64,000 bases of DNA from Podocnemis expansa (taxonomy: Eukaryota; Chordata; Testudines; Podocnemididae), in contig ML681995.1 in NCBI GenBank assembly GCA_007922195.1, forward strand, positions 16,932,079 through 16,996,078. The letters run 5' to 3'. The position numbers and the translations under genes are program-made. The notes beneath the pieces were generated by a model. The model had not been told where the DNA came from. It saw only the letters and a list, made by a program, of their open reading frames with translations, and made no database searches. Positions 14,201-23,290 of this stretch are shown piece after piece (the first letter of the stretch is position 1; every line of letters begins with the position of its first letter).

Positions 14201-16710
14201 TCCTTAATTCTTGTCTATTATGCCACCCCAGTTAGCCGGCTCCCAAATATAATGTGTACAACATAAGCATAGCTGGTGGTAGTGAAATTAGGGGCATAGC
14301 AAGAATTCACTGTTGTGCAAAGCTGAGTGAAGCTTTCCTAGACATACAAACACAAATCACAAGAAAACTTCAGAGATTTTTCAGGAAACCTAGTCTAGCA
14401 ATTAAGTGAACCCAAGAACATTTTTAATTCAAGGTAAAAGAAATATAAATCTCAGCTGCTTTTGAAGAATTTTGTTTGAATTATTTGACTTTACACAAAG
14501 CACCTTTTCAAGGAATTAGCCTCACAATTCATTTCAGAATTTACAATCTTCTCTCAGCAGTAGGTGGTTAACATCCATCTCTGTGTCAACCAGTAATATA
14601 CCAAAGGAATCAGTCAGCTAACATCTTGTCCAGGTGAATTACCACCCCAAAACACAGGGACCCCAAGAACTGTTCTCTGACAACAGCCCACACTGTTGGT
14701 GAACTGGGAATGGAAGGAGGCTGGTACCAGTTTCCATCATTGGTGCTGCTGATACAATTTCCACATGGCTGCTTCTGGCAGCAGCTTCTGTGTATTGACA
14801 GATTACATCAGGATTATAAACTATGTTCCCTCTAAGCTGTGCATGCGCACAGAGGTTGTGAAACCTGCGCATGCAACAAAATAAAGAGCACACACAAAAA
14901 TTCAACAGTGCTAATATTTTTATGCTACTTTAAGTAGGTAATTTCGAATAGCATGTTTCAAAAAGGTTTTGTAATTTATAAAATCATTTCCATCACCATA
15001 GCAAAATAAAATTTAGATATTAGTTGCATCATACACATTTACTTCATCGCACTTACAAGTTTGACCACAATCACTGGTGTGAGCATGGATTTGAACACTG
15101 GTTCCAAAAATCTGCACAGAAGAAATTTTTTGTGCACACAGCCTACAAAAAGTTAGAGGGAACATTGGTTATAAGGTTTCACTGGCAATTTCCAAGTGGA
15201 TAAACACATTAGGTGATTCCGCAGTGGACGTGCTCTCCCCCAACACCCTGCATATGAGGAACAGTTCTCAACTGAAGTAATTTAACTATCAGAAGGAAGA
15301 CTTTTGCACAAAGGGACAGATTTTCTACAGAGCTCAATAGCCAACAGTCTCTCCATCACTTTTAATAAGAGCTGATGAGTGCTAAGCACTTTGGAAAACC
15401 TGACCATTTCATTTTGATGAAGATGTCAGATAGGAAAAATCTGGCCTCTCCCATTTACAGGACAAGAGCTGACTCAACATGTTAAGGAAGTTGCAATCTG
15501 TGAGAATAAGCCCTCATAGTCAACTAGCTGCATCATACCTCCACTATTTAGCTTGTGGGACAATATGTCCATCTTCTCCTGAAGCTTGTCATACTTTGCC
15601 ACAATCTGAGCGACAGCTCGGCGGGAGGATTCCACACGCTCCTGCAATTGAGACTCCATCTCCTCACTGGTGCTGCTGGCCAGAGTGGCTAGGAAGGAAA
15701 ATGCTGGCTCCAGCCCTTCCCCTGGGAGACAAAAAGCAGTAATGAAAATGGACAACTCTGCACTTGTGTGTAGTGGGAGAAGCAGACACCAACATCTGCC
15801 AATCACTCATTCTCACTAAGAGCTCGGAACATCAACACTTCCCTCAATGAAGTCCATCCTCCCACCCTGCCAAAAAGACAACATACCACATGGCACAAAG
15901 CCTCACCTCGCTCCCTCTCATCTTTGCGTTCCTGGTTGCTGTCTGAGTCTGGTTCTGGTTCTGGTACCACCAGGGCTTTTCGTTCAGACAGAAGATCTCC
16001 AAGACCTTGGTCCAGGTCATAGCGCTTAAGAATGATGCGAATATTTTCATCGAACTGAAAGAAAGGACAAATGAGGAGATTCATAACTTACACAGCATCA
16101 GAGTTAGTGAGACAGGATGACAGAGAGAACATGACCCGTCAATTGAGCATGTCGCAGACCTGACTCCAGTAGCGGTTGACAATCAACAGAGAGGCATCAT
16201 CAGTGGCCTGCCGCCGCTCAAGCTTCTCAATATGCTCACGCAATTCATCCTCAATGGCCTGTCGCTGGTCCAGCATCTCTGCCAGCTTTCGGTTCTTGGT
16301 CTGCAGCGTCCGGATGTCCAGTTCCTCCTGTGCAGAGGTGAGTCGCATCATTGCAGTTAATCCAGCACAGACCTGTTCTACCCCTTTCTACAAAAGAGCC
16401 TGTGACCAAGAACTTTGGGCTTAACTGATAAAAACAAAACATGGTGGAGGTGAGCTGGATAGTTCTATTACTTGCGGGAGATAGTGGGGATCAATGAGTT
16501 GAGAGTTCATTAAGGAAGGGGATAAGTGGGGAACTGTAGATATGCATACCGTTGAGGAAACACCCCCTAGCTTAATGGTCTCTACTGTGGTTCCTGAGTC
16601 TTCGACCCCTGCCTTTTTCTCTGGGGGCACTGAGGGGCCAGGCTCTGCCGCCACCCGTTTGTTGCCGATCCCAGACATTGTGTATTAAGAGTGGTGGTTC
16701 CCAGCTCTTC
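2077..16710 (-). CDS. RNF20: RNF20 (BRE1A), H2B E3 ubiquitin ligase, N-terminal 800 codons
   Basis: RNF20 pairs with RNF40 and, with the E2 UBE2A/UBE2B, monoubiquitinates histone H2B (Lys120 in human) in the nucleus during transcription elongation. Fifteen coding exons, all with AG acceptors and GT donors, join in frame to exactly 2400 nt (residues 1-800): 16550-16678, 16160-16327, 15907-16054, 15539-15721, 13930-14048, 12879-13025, 12532-12609, 12069-12188, 10834-11013, 10472-10607, 6252-6373, 5520-5908, 4808-4925, 3309-3458, 2077-2289. The protein opens MSGIGNKR and has [46 protein letters not shown] and [15 protein letters not shown], which identify RNF20 rather than RNF40. Most of it is coiled coil. 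Human RNF20 has 975 residues, so about 175, including the RING finger, lie off the left edge. The 5' UTR begins in the same exon as the ATG (16679-16710), after an AG acceptor. No internal stop or frameshift was found. Confidence 0.98.
3096..3138. repeat. TG/CA alternating purine-pyrimidine tract
   Basis: About 40 bp of near-continuous TG and CA alternation (TGTGTGTGTGCACACATGCA and onward) in an RNF20 intron. Such tracts can adopt Z-DNA and are usually length-polymorphic. No function is claimed. Confidence 0.75.
3309..3458 (-). CDS. RNF20: RNF20 coding exon 14, residues 680-729
   Basis: 150 nt, phase 0. TAG acceptor, then [18 protein letters not shown] through [20 protein letters not shown] to LAMAKQ. 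Donor GTGAGA. Confidence 0.97.
3770..3936. mobile_element. Foldback MITE, short palindromic copy
   Basis: A near-perfect hairpin. The left arm AAAACAAACAAGTAGTCCTG, continuing into a GGCACTTAAAGACTAA block, is mirrored by TTAGTCTTTAAGTGCCACAG and on to TTTGTTTGTTTTACT. The centre holds the TTTCTCCCATGAAAGCTCG motif common to the family. It is non-coding and lies between RNF20 coding exons 13 and 14. I know this as a common reptile repeat but cannot assign a superfamily. Confidence 0.8.
4010..4158. mobile_element. Foldback MITE, single arm
   Basis: One arm of the same family: CATCCCATTCTGTAAGTC, CTTCAAAGCATCTGAC, GAAAGCTCGTACAATAAATA and TTAGTCTTTAAAAGTGCCAC in order, as in the better copy at 57270-57478. 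Confidence 0.78.
4808..4925 (-). CDS. RNF20: RNF20 coding exon 13, residues 640-679
   Basis: 118 nt completing codon 640 and encoding [16 protein letters not shown], then [19 protein letters not shown], ending KAE. Donor GTAATT, phase 0. This is one of the most conserved BRE1 segments. Confidence 0.97.
5520..5908 (-). CDS. RNF20: RNF20 coding exon 12, residues 511-639, charged KE/RE repeat
   Basis: 389 nt, the longest exon in the window. It encodes [18 protein letters not shown], an acidic serine-rich linker, then about 60 residues of Arg/Lys-Glu alternation (near residues 561-625) and ends VIKQLKADL. The donor GTAAGA falls two bases into codon 640. The low-complexity DNA creates a serine-rich open frame on the opposite strand, which is a shadow. 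Confidence 0.96.
6252..6373 (-). CDS. RNF20: RNF20 coding exon 11, residues 470-510
   Basis: 122 nt. After a T-rich tract and TAG acceptor it encodes [20 protein letters not shown] to AQSDLSK. Donor GTACCA, phase 0. Confidence 0.97.
6711..6897. mobile_element. Foldback MITE, palindromic copy
   Basis: It opens TTTCCAGAGGGATAACCATG, then GTCCTGTGACACCTTAGAG. The second half mirrors it (GTTAGTCTTTAAGGTGTCAC, then AGGACTCTCATTGG). The two arms share a diverged subfamily sequence (GGTGTCACAGGACTC), so this copy belongs to a different subfamily from those at 3.8 and 8.3 kb. Confidence 0.78.
7290..7445 (-). mobile_element. Possible old CR1 tail fragment
   Basis: The stretch around TCTAGTCCATCTCCCTGTG and GACAGGTGTTTATCCAACTG resembles the reversed 3' part of CR1, as at 22.56-22.65 kb (GACAGGTGCTTATCTAACCG). 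It is heavily diverged and the limits are uncertain. Confidence 0.4.
8252..8460. mobile_element. Foldback MITE, palindromic copy with intact right end
   Basis: Arms GGAGTCCTGTGGTGCTTAAA and TTAGTCTTTAACTGCTACAG mirror each other around an AAGCTCATGTGATAAATAA core. The right end reads CAGACTAACATGGCCGCCC and CTTCTGGAACTT, the family terminus. Lies in the 4.1-kb intron between RNF20 coding exons 10 and 11. Confidence 0.8.
8757..9835 (-). mobile_element. CR1 LINE, reverse orientation, degenerate
   Basis: On the minus strand this encodes CR1 C-terminal motifs ([20 protein letters not shown], and [13 protein letters not shown]) and further upstream pieces ([15 protein letters not shown] near 9570). 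Frameshifts and stops are frequent. It is in the same transcriptional direction as RNF20, inside the exon 10/11 intron. The limits are approximate. Confidence 0.8.
9985..10262. mobile_element. Harbinger-like or related MITE, ~280 bp
   Basis: The left end GGTATGTCTGCACTGC and the right end AGCGCAGACCAGGC are imperfect inverted repeats. The right terminus recurs at about 41960 (AAGCGCAGACCAGGCC), so these are two members of one family. Non-coding, within an RNF20 intron. Confidence 0.5.
10472..10607 (-). CDS. RNF20: RNF20 coding exon 10, residues 425-469
   Basis: 136 nt encoding RDEVSL, then [20 protein letters not shown] to NEQA. It ends one base into codon 470, donor GTACCA. This segment is nearly identical between RNF20 and RNF40, but the [10 protein letters not shown] form fits RNF20. 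The next exon is 4.1 kb away. Confidence 0.97.
10834..11013 (-). CDS. RNF20: RNF20 coding exon 9, residues 365-424
   Basis: 180 nt, 60 codons, phase 0. Encodes [19 protein letters not shown], then [20 protein letters not shown], to QVEVIE. Acceptor TTCAG, donor GTAGCC. Confidence 0.97.
12069..12188 (-). CDS. RNF20: RNF20 coding exon 8, residues 325-364
   Basis: 120 nt, 40 codons, phase 0. Encodes [19 protein letters not shown] to TTQNEKLK, a regular coiled coil. Acceptor CTCCAG, donor GTAGGA. Confidence 0.97.
12532..12609 (-). CDS. RNF20: RNF20 coding exon 7, residues 299-324
   Basis: Short 78-nt exon, 26 codons, phase 0. Encodes [18 protein letters not shown] and ends NARK, a glycine-rich linker between coiled coils. 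Acceptor TTGCAG, donor GTAAAA. Confidence 0.95.
12879..13025 (-). CDS. RNF20: RNF20 coding exon 6, residues 250-298
   Basis: 147 nt, phase 0 both ends. Encodes [19 protein letters not shown] through the hallmark [20 protein letters not shown] segment to DVLER. Donor GTAATC. Confidence 0.97.
13930..14048 (-). CDS. RNF20: RNF20 coding exon 5, residues 210-249
   Basis: 119 nt encoding [19 protein letters not shown] to KHRIMSQE. The acceptor CTTCAG completes codon 210 as Asp. Donor GTACAA, phase 0. Confidence 0.96.
14824..15164. mobile_element. MITE with 12-bp perfect terminal inverted repeats
   Basis: The left end TGTTCCCTCTAA is exactly complementary to the right end TTAGAGGGAACA, giving a 341-bp non-coding element in the RNF20 intron between coding exons 4 and 5. 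A related left end (TTCCCTCTAAGC) is seen near 21375. The superfamily is not assigned. Confidence 0.65.
15539..15721 (-). CDS. RNF20: RNF20 coding exon 4, residues 149-209
   Basis: 183 nt encoding [19 protein letters not shown], then a coiled-coil heptad region to KLNSG. It ends one base into codon 210 with donor GTATGA (phase 1). Confidence 0.96.
15907..16054 (-). CDS. RNF20: RNF20 coding exon 3, residues 100-148
   Basis: 148 nt starting [14 protein letters not shown] and ending in an acidic stretch ([14 protein letters not shown]). It ends one base into codon 149 at donor GTGAGG (phase 1). Confidence 0.96.
16160..16327 (-). CDS. RNF20: RNF20 coding exon 2, residues 44-99
   Basis: 168 nt, phase 0 on both sides. 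It encodes [12 protein letters not shown] through NRYWSQ, the first predicted coiled coil and the conserved [16 protein letters not shown] block. Acceptor ACAG, donor GTCTGC. Confidence 0.97.
16550..16710 (-). CDS. RNF20: RNF20 exon 2 (first coding exon), residues 1-43
   Basis: The ATG is at 16676-16678. Thirty-two nt of 5' UTR (16679-16710) follow a TGTGTTTCAG acceptor, so at least one noncoding exon lies upstream. The coding part begins MSGIGNKR and ends GGVSST. The donor GTATGC follows codon 43 (phase 0). It encodes the basic, poorly ordered N-terminus with a PPEKK motif typical of RNF20 and RNF40. Confidence 0.97.
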
Positions 16711-19379
16711 CTGAAACACAGAGAAGATATTTTTTTAAAAAAGAAAACATACCGATCTAACCAGTACTATTTTAGAAATTTCTAAAATGCTTGTCACTAT
16801 GGTATCTGCACAGCCTGCACACCACAGGAATGCAAAACACAACAGCAGGTTGTATACACCAGAAGAATGAGCCAAGAAGAGTTTAGAGGGTATGGATTTA
16901 AAGTAAACGAAAAAAGAAATTGGGCTGGCTAATATTATGAACGTCGGAACAATGGATGATAAGATACTAAAAGATATTACTCCAACAAGTTTAAAACAAA
17001 TCTCCAAACTCTGTAAATGCCTTAATGAAAGACTCTGCTGATTTCAATCCTTTGGGATCAGGCATCTAGAGAGAAAACCCTACAACATTAGAAGTAAGTT
17101 TAGAGCGTTGTAAACGGATATGGTCACCTAATTTTGATTTCTACATGCAAGGAAATCTAACAGCATGCCTATACCAACACTGGCAAATTCATTGTCAGTG
17201 CACTCTTCTGGTTTCGACTGAGCAGTCCGTCAGGACACATTTGATCAATCTACAGCTCAGCACTGTAAGTCCAGCCCCGTAACTAGAGTAGCACTAAGTT
17301 GACCAGACAGCGCTTCCAGTCACATAAGCATAGTGTGTGTAGCGAAGTAATTCGGAGTTAGTAAGGAAATGGGAGATACAGAAGGTGCAAAAAATGCAGC
17401 AAGTGTTGACGAGGGCTTAGAATAATTTCTATAATGCTTTGAAGTCTGCTGATGAAAAGTGATATACACGAGTTATGTATTATTCATTTTTTATTTTACT
17501 CATAAGCTCTTTGCAATAGCAGCTATATTTTCTTCTGCTTTAGACAAGGCTGAGACCACTGTCAAGACCTGAATATTTCTTATAATATAAGCTTACATGT
17601 TTATACAGTGCTCAGCACAATTAGGCCCCTTTCTTGACTGGGCCGACAGCAGTATAGGTATTTAAAAGTTAATTGCTCATTATACAAACGTATTTTACTT
17701 GTTTCTCTGCATTTCAACTGGTGCATTTATTAATATATATTTAGTTATAATCAATCATAAAAATATCAACAAACAACAAGGACAGGCACAGAATGGCTCC
17801 ATCTGATAGCTTTCAAAGGGGAACAGAAAGGGGTCTCAGATGGGCAAGGGATTGGTACAGTGATGCTCCCCACCAGGATTCTCACCTTCTAATTTTGACT
17901 GGACTCAGAACTAAATACCTCCTTATACCCTATATATCTACTACACAGTCTGGCTCTATTACAAGCGTGCTAAAAGAAAATGTTGTGGCTCAGAATTAAA
18001 ATGCACTGGCAAAACGCAGCAGCACATCTTTTCATATCTTCTAACACCTGAAAGCCATAAATAGGAACATTGGATAGAAAGAATGATATTCCTTTTAACT
18101 CTACTGATATCTACCGCTTTTTACAAGATTATTAATGCTCCTTGACCTACCCATTGAGAAGGAAAGTGGAGGAGACTTCCTGCAACTAATACACCATAAC
18201 TTAGTGGAAGTAACCTTTGTAATCACAGTTTCCCTGTATCTGACTGCTTTTAAATTAAGTGTAGGTGAATGAGGTGGGAGCCATCTGAGCCTCATGTTAG
18301 TGGCTTGATGGCTCTGAAGACATGAAATCCTCCAGCAAAATGCAGACAGCCGTAGCATGTTTTCCCACACCATCCCACCTCTGAGTTCCAAGAACGAATA
18401 TGGTACAGCCTCTGCTGAGTACCTGGCCTCCCCGTATCTTATTGCTTTTAAAAATAACCCTAAATTGCATTTTTAAGAGAACTGGTGGGAACGTGTATGA
18501 GATTACATCAGGAAAGTGTTGATCAAATTTCTCTCACCATAGTCAGATGCAGTGCCCACTGAAGTGAGTGGGAGTTGAGGATGTTCAGCACCTAACACGA
18601 CACAGCCTATAATGGCCACTTGATGTGAAGACAGGTAGAGACTCAACAAGTTCTACTGAACTGAAAGGAGATGGTATGTGCAGGTTTTCATAGTTTGAAC
18701 AGCTTATAAAGAATTTTGCGAGGCTTTTCAATGACACCTTTAAAGGGACACAGTCTGCTTTAATCTGGACCAAAACTAATTTTAAAAATAATAATCTGCA
18801 AAACTCAAGACCACCAGTTCTATCATACATTTTTCCCTCCATGGGAATTAAACAAACAAACATTTCCTGGAAGGGAAGTGTTATTAACCCAAAAATTGCA
18901 GCACTGTGCTAGTTCATGAAACAGACTCATCAATTTCCAAGGCCAGGTTCTCAGACAGGACAAACAGGCACAGTTCCACTGACCTCTCTGATGCTGAGCC
19001 CATTCACAGGAGCTGAATAATTGCCTCCACCTAAAAGCTGAACAAAAGGCAAAAGTAAATAAACCGGGTAGCATAAACAAATATAGTTTTTAGACTTCTT
19101 TCCACTCTCATCCTTTACACTGGTATTTCTAATACAGCCAAAGAATCAGGCTCCAAACCCGTTTACCTGTACGCTTGCAATTCAGCATGTGCGTGGAGTG
19201 CTTTGCTCAGCCAAAGTGTTATTTTGCAATTTATTATTTTTAACTTGCCAGTGACCCCTTGAAGTCTCAGGCTTTGATGTCATCCTATCGCAGGATTAAA
19301 ATCGAGACTATGGCTTCTTATCCCATTACAACGGGTAATTTGACTTCAGCCTTCCCAAGGTCCGAACCTTAACAAGTGC
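16711..19379. other. RNF20 intron 1, no gene or clear repeat recognised
   Basis: AT-rich sequence between the acceptor at 16711 and the promoter region. I see no coding exon, no CR1 and no terminal inverted repeats. A purine-pyrimidine-balanced unique intron is the simplest reading. Confidence 0.5.
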
Positions 19380-19384
19380 TCTGA

Positions 19385-19535
19385 TTGGCATGACCCGATC
19401 CCATGTTTTACACTCCCCTGCGTTTATTTTCATTCCATTCTGTAAGTTCTCCCTTTTCAAAGCGCGTTACGAAGTGGGATTTTCAGCCACGAAAGCTCAT
19501 GCGAAAAATAAATCTGTTAGTCTTTAAGGACCATA
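19385..19535. mobile_element. Foldback MITE arm upstream of CpG island
   Basis: GACCCGATCCCATGTTTTAC, CATTCCATTCTGTAAGTTC, CGAAAGCTCATGCGAAAAAT and TCTGTTAGTCTTTAAGG occur in family order. It borders one side of the RNF20 promoter region. Another arm in the same orientation lies on the other side at 20290-20392. Confidence 0.78.
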
Positions 19536-19779
19536 GGTCTCCGCAGAATTTTTTGGCTATAGCAGGGCCACACAATCCTTTAAACGTCCATATGTGCTGA
19601 AGAGCCTTGAAAGACCCAAAATCTGTCAGTTCAGGTCTCTCCCACCCCCCTTTCTTTTTCTAAAATCTGAATTTCCTCCGTTTTCAGCAAGAGGTACTTC
19701 TGTTACGTGGGGGATTTTTCCTCCACAGAGTGGGCTGGCAAGGAGAACCAAGAGGCAGACAAACGGCCTGTCCCTCCCC

Positions 19780-20060
19780 CACCCAGCTCGGGCCTGACAC
19801 CCCACTGCTGAGGGCACTCATCTCCCCCGTGCACCGAGACTCACCTCTGCCCCCGGGCTCGAGCCCCCTCCCGATCACACCCCATCCCCCCGGCCCTCAA
19901 TACACTCACACCCCCCATCTCACACCCCCGGCCTGGCCCGGCCCCGCGCCTCACCTCCTGCCTCCCACCCCTGACCCTGCAGCCGGAAGCCGTCTGGCGC
20001 TGACAGCGGCTCAACCAATCCCCGCCCCGCTTGCCTCAGGCCCTCTGTCGCCCGGATGTC
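19780..20060 (-). promoter_or_regulatory. RNF20: CpG-rich promoter region of RNF20, possibly bidirectional
   Basis: C-rich, CpG-containing block in an otherwise CpG-poor landscape. It contains an ETS-type CCGGAAG (19983-19989), a CCAAT box (20015-20019) and a GC box CCCCGCCCC (20020-20028). On the minus strand two good donors, AG|GTGAGT at 19844 and AG|GTGAGG at 19954, could end the noncoding exon 1 that must precede the acceptor at 16710. Because PGAP4 is divergent, the region could also serve the plus strand, but no plus-strand exon is proven. Confidence 0.75.
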
Positions 20061-20297
20061 TGCCCTTTGTAAACATGGCGGCCGTCGTCCTTTTCCTTCC
20101 CCTGAGGGGGGAAGTCAATTTGCCCTTAGTAAATATGGCGACCGTCGTCGGTTTCCTTCCACTGAGGGGGGGGAGCCAATTTGCCCTTAGTAAACATGGC
20201 GACCGTCGTCCGTTTGCCTCCACTGACTAGGAAGCCTGTTGCCTTCAGTAAAGATGGCGGCCGTCACCCTCTGCCGTGTATCGGCTTTGAAGTCATT
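20061..20297 (+). repeat. Four ~60-bp tandem repeats carrying YY1-like ATGGCG cores
   Basis: Units start at 20061, 20121, 20182 and 20240 (TGCCCTTTGT, TGCCCTTAGT, TGCCCTTAGT, TGCCTTCAGT), so the periods are 60, 61 and 58 bp. Each has AAACATGGCGGCC or a close variant (AAATATGGCGACC, AAACATGGCGACC, AAGATGGCGGCC). AAnATGGCGGC is the known YY1 consensus, so units 1 and 4 fit best. The repeat directly abuts the RNF20 promoter. Open frames through it are repeat artefacts. Confidence 0.85.
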
Positions 20298-20392
20298 CGA
20301 AAGCTCATGCAAAAAATAAATCTGTTAGTCTTAAAGTGCCACACAACAGCTTGGTTTTTTACTCGACTAGACTAACACGGAAATTTGAAGTC
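20290..20392. mobile_element. Foldback MITE arm downstream of the tandem repeat
   Basis: CGAAAGCTCATGCAAAAAAT, TCTGTTAGTCTTAAAGTGCC and TAGACTAACACGG are the distal part of the family arm. It has the same orientation as the 19385 copy. Confidence 0.75.
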
Positions 20393-20804
20393 ATTAGTCT
20401 GCCCTTTCTTGCCATGGCTGGCAGGCCTCTGGTTTTTAGCAGGGATTTCCTTAACACCTCCCTACCCAGGTGTCAGGTAGTGACAGTGTTATACCGAATT
20501 AGTGAGCACCTCTCTACACATCTCTAAACCTCACCCTACACCTCCCCTAATTTCAAGTCCTGGGGAGAATACTGGTTTCTAGCATTTGCTGTCAGAGTAG
20601 CATTACCAGAGGTCGGGCCAAAGGAGGACACGTCCTCCTTTTTACCGTCACGGCTGCCATCTGGCAGGCGTTTTAAAAATACATGATTGTGTCTGGCTTT
20701 TTAATTATGGGGGGGTTAAAGAATGCTGGAATGCCCCGAACACCCTATTTTTAGGGGGAAGTGTTCCAGGCCCCCCTCAAAAACAGAAGAATATTGCATT
20801 AATA

Positions 20805-20912
20805 CTACTGGTTAGCACCTCTGCTTAATATGCAGACGGTCCTGGGTTCAAGCCCTGGGGGGTTGGACTCAATGATCTCACGAGGTCCCTTCCAACCCTA
20901 TGATTCTATTCT
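20805..20912 (+). mobile_element. tRNA-derived SINE with CR1-type tail
   Basis: An A-box-like TGGTTAGCACC is followed by a B-box-like GGGTTCAAGCCC, then GGGGTTGGACTCAATGATCT and GGTCCCTTCCAACCCTATGA ending in a TTCTATTCT tail. The 3' half is nearly the same as the CR1 tail at 44161-44220. Turtle SINEs are known to share their tail with CR1, which is thought to supply the reverse transcriptase. Confidence 0.85.
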
Positions 20913-21154
20913 AGTCTACATTTTCTCCAATGTCCTCCTTTTCGTACTTCCCTGTCCTCCTTTCCAGGCTTTGGTACCTGATAACCCTATGTCAGAGTGC
21001 TTTTCATTCAAGGGCAGCTTTTCAGCACTGCCTCCCTAGCCAACGTACTAAGTGTGTGTGGGAAGAGAAGAAGGGAGGCATTTGGAGCAGGAGATGGGAA
21101 GAATAGGGTAAGCCTGAGGTTTGACCACATGACCCAGGTCTTCTCAAAGATCTA

Positions 21155-21208
21155 TAAAACAAACAAACAAGGAGTCCTGTGGCACTTAAAGACTAACAAA
21201 TATATTTA
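21155..21208. mobile_element. Foldback MITE fragment
   Basis: AAACAAACAAACAAGGAGTC and CTGTGGCACTTAAAGACTAA are the start of the family's arm. The rest is missing. Confidence 0.7.
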
Positions 21209-21639
21209 CTCCCTAGCCCTCCATATTCACTAGAGCCAGCAGCTATCTGATAGCAAAACAACGAAGCCCAGGGGAAAGGAGATAGAAGGAGGCGGGGAAG
21301 GATAAAGGGGTTGTAGCTACCTTGTTACTTTGACAGCAGTACCTTTGGGCAGTCTAATGCAGCAGGTAGCAGACTTCCCTCTAAGCCAGCAGTGAAGCAA
21401 GACGGCCAGCATGGCATGGGGAGAGATCCTGCCTTTCTGATGAAAACTCAAACCTGTTTATTGAGAATGTGTGAAGCAAATGACAGAAGCCAAGGACAGC
21501 AGTAGGAAACATAAGAGTCTAGAGTAGACTAAACTTGTTCTGTGACTGGGGGCAAGTCAGTTCACATCTCTGTGCCTTGGATTCCCAAGTCCGCAGTGCA
21601 GTGCAATAATAAACATGACAGGAATGTTGACAAGTTCCA

Positions 21640-21905
21640 AAGGGATAGCAGCCAGGGGCGTTGCTGGCACCTGGTGCATGGGGTATGTGCCCTGAATCCT
21701 GGCGCCAATGCTTCAAATGCCCAGCGCTGCCCCTGCCTCTCTCAGATTACTGGCCAAGAGAGGCAGAGGCTGCCCCTGCCTTACCCAGCCCCATCCCCAG
21801 TTGGGGATCTGGTGCTAGCCTGGCTGCCCTTGAGAACAGATCAGGCCCGGGGCACCACATCAGACCCAGAGGGCAGGGCCCAGGCCTGGGCACCAGGTTT
21901 TTTCC
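21640..21905. repeat. GC-rich block, probable transposon interior
   Basis: GC-rich sequence beginning near AGCCAGGGGCGTTGCTGGC, unlike its AT-rich flanks. It resembles the GC-rich blocks at 23.8-24.3 and 38.6-39.7 kb in style, but I could not define ends. The open frames are compositional. Confidence 0.35.
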
Positions 21906-21924
21906 AAGGGCAGTGGGTACTCCC

Positions 21925-22045
21925 GGTAGTAACTGTGTTAGTCTGATTCAACATAACAAGAAGGATTCTAGTGGCACTTTTAAAGGCTAACACATTTATT
22001 TATCACAAAGCTCGTGCAATAAATAAATTGCTTAGTCTTTAAAAA
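21925..22045. mobile_element. Foldback MITE, short palindromic copy
   Basis: TAACTGTGTTAGTCTGATTC, then TCTAGTGGCACTTTTAAAGG, AAGCTCGTGCAATAAATAAA and GCTTAGTCTTTAAAAA give two inverted arms with almost no core. Confidence 0.72.
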
Positions 22046-22529
22046 TGGCAAATATGTTGTGAGGATTAATTAATCTTTGCTCAGGGAATTGAACATACAA
22101 GTGCTAACGTTATTACTGCAGATAACTAGAACATAGGACTTGCCATAGAAATTGAGCGTTTTAGTTCCTCCCTCTTTCAGCTCTATGCCTATTATTTCAG
22201 AGGAAGACAAATCCCAATCCTCATAGCTCAGCTAGGTACTGGAGCTTGAGCTTTTGGTTCTCCTTATTTCATCATATATATTATTAATGGCTATAATGTT
22301 ATTCAGTTTTTGTTAAAATCCAGCTATAGCATTTCTCTCTCTGACTTCCAGCAATTTCAAAGTTCATCAGCTCCCCACATGATAAATAAAGAAATATTTC
22401 TTTTTGTTGTATGCTGTTTTGCTACTGCCTTTATAAAGAACTAAAACTTCTTTTATTATTGGGATCACATAAGAACAAGTGGCTGATCAGTTTTTACTGT
22501 ATCTTTCATAATAAAGTGATGTCCTCTAC

Positions 22530-23290
22530 CACAGAATGACAGAATCATAGAAACACGAGAGGTCATCGAGTTTGGTCCCTTGTACTCATGACAGGACCAA
22601 GTACCCTCTTAACCCATCCCTGACAGGTGCTTATCTAACCGTCTCTTAAAACACTTCCAAGGACGGAGATTCCACAACCTGCCTAGGCAAGTTATTCCAG
22701 TGGTTAATCACCCTGACAGTTAGGGATTTTTTTTCGAATGTCCAACCTAAACCTCTCTTGCTGAAATTTAAGCCCATTGCTTCTTGTCCTACCACTGGCA
22801 GTTAAGAAGAACAATTTTTCTGCATCCTCCTCATGACAACGTCTTAGATATTTGAAAACTGTTATCATGTCCCCTCTCAGGCTCCTCTTTTCCAAACTAA
22901 ACAAACCCAGCTCTTTCAATCTTCCCTTCTAAGTCAAGTGTTCCAGACCTCTCATCATTTGTGTTGCTCTTATCTGGATTTTCTCCAGTTTGTCCACATT
23001 TTCCCTGAAATGAGGCACCCAGAACTGGACACAATACTCCAGGAGAGGCCTAATCAGGGTGGACTAGAGTGGAAGAATTACTCCGTGTGTCTTACTCACA
23101 ATCCTCCTGTTAACACATCCTAGAAGGATGTTTGCCTTTTTTGCAACGATGTTACACTATTGACTCACAATGTTACACTGTTGATTCATATTTAGCTTGT
23201 GATCCACTATGACACCCAGATCCCTTTCCGAAGTACTCCTTCCTAAGCAGTCATTGTCCATTTTGTATATGTGCAATGGATTGTTCTTTT
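22530..23290 (-). mobile_element. CR1 LINE 3' portion, reverse orientation
   Basis: The minus strand encodes [20 protein letters not shown], followed by SGRTRSNGLKFQQERFRLDI, the CR1 C-terminal region. The CR1 tail is at the low-coordinate end (CAGAATCATAGAAACACGAG). The frame is broken upstream. It is 5'-truncated, like most CR1 copies. Confidence 0.88.

Noticed and set aside
2077..16710. RNF40 as the identity of the minus-strand gene
   Set aside because: The MSGIGNKR start, [23 protein letters not shown] and [10 protein letters not shown] segments fit RNF20. PGAP4 next door also fits the RNF20 locus.
19730..20230. 166-codon frame across the promoter
   Set aside because: It consists of the CpG-rich promoter and the translated tandem repeat. 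The repeated MATVV-type peptide is the minisatellite.
20809..20862. Possible tRNA gene
   Set aside because: The A- and B-box-like segments are part of a SINE with a CR1-type tail. The clover-leaf and 3' end of a functional tRNA are not supported.
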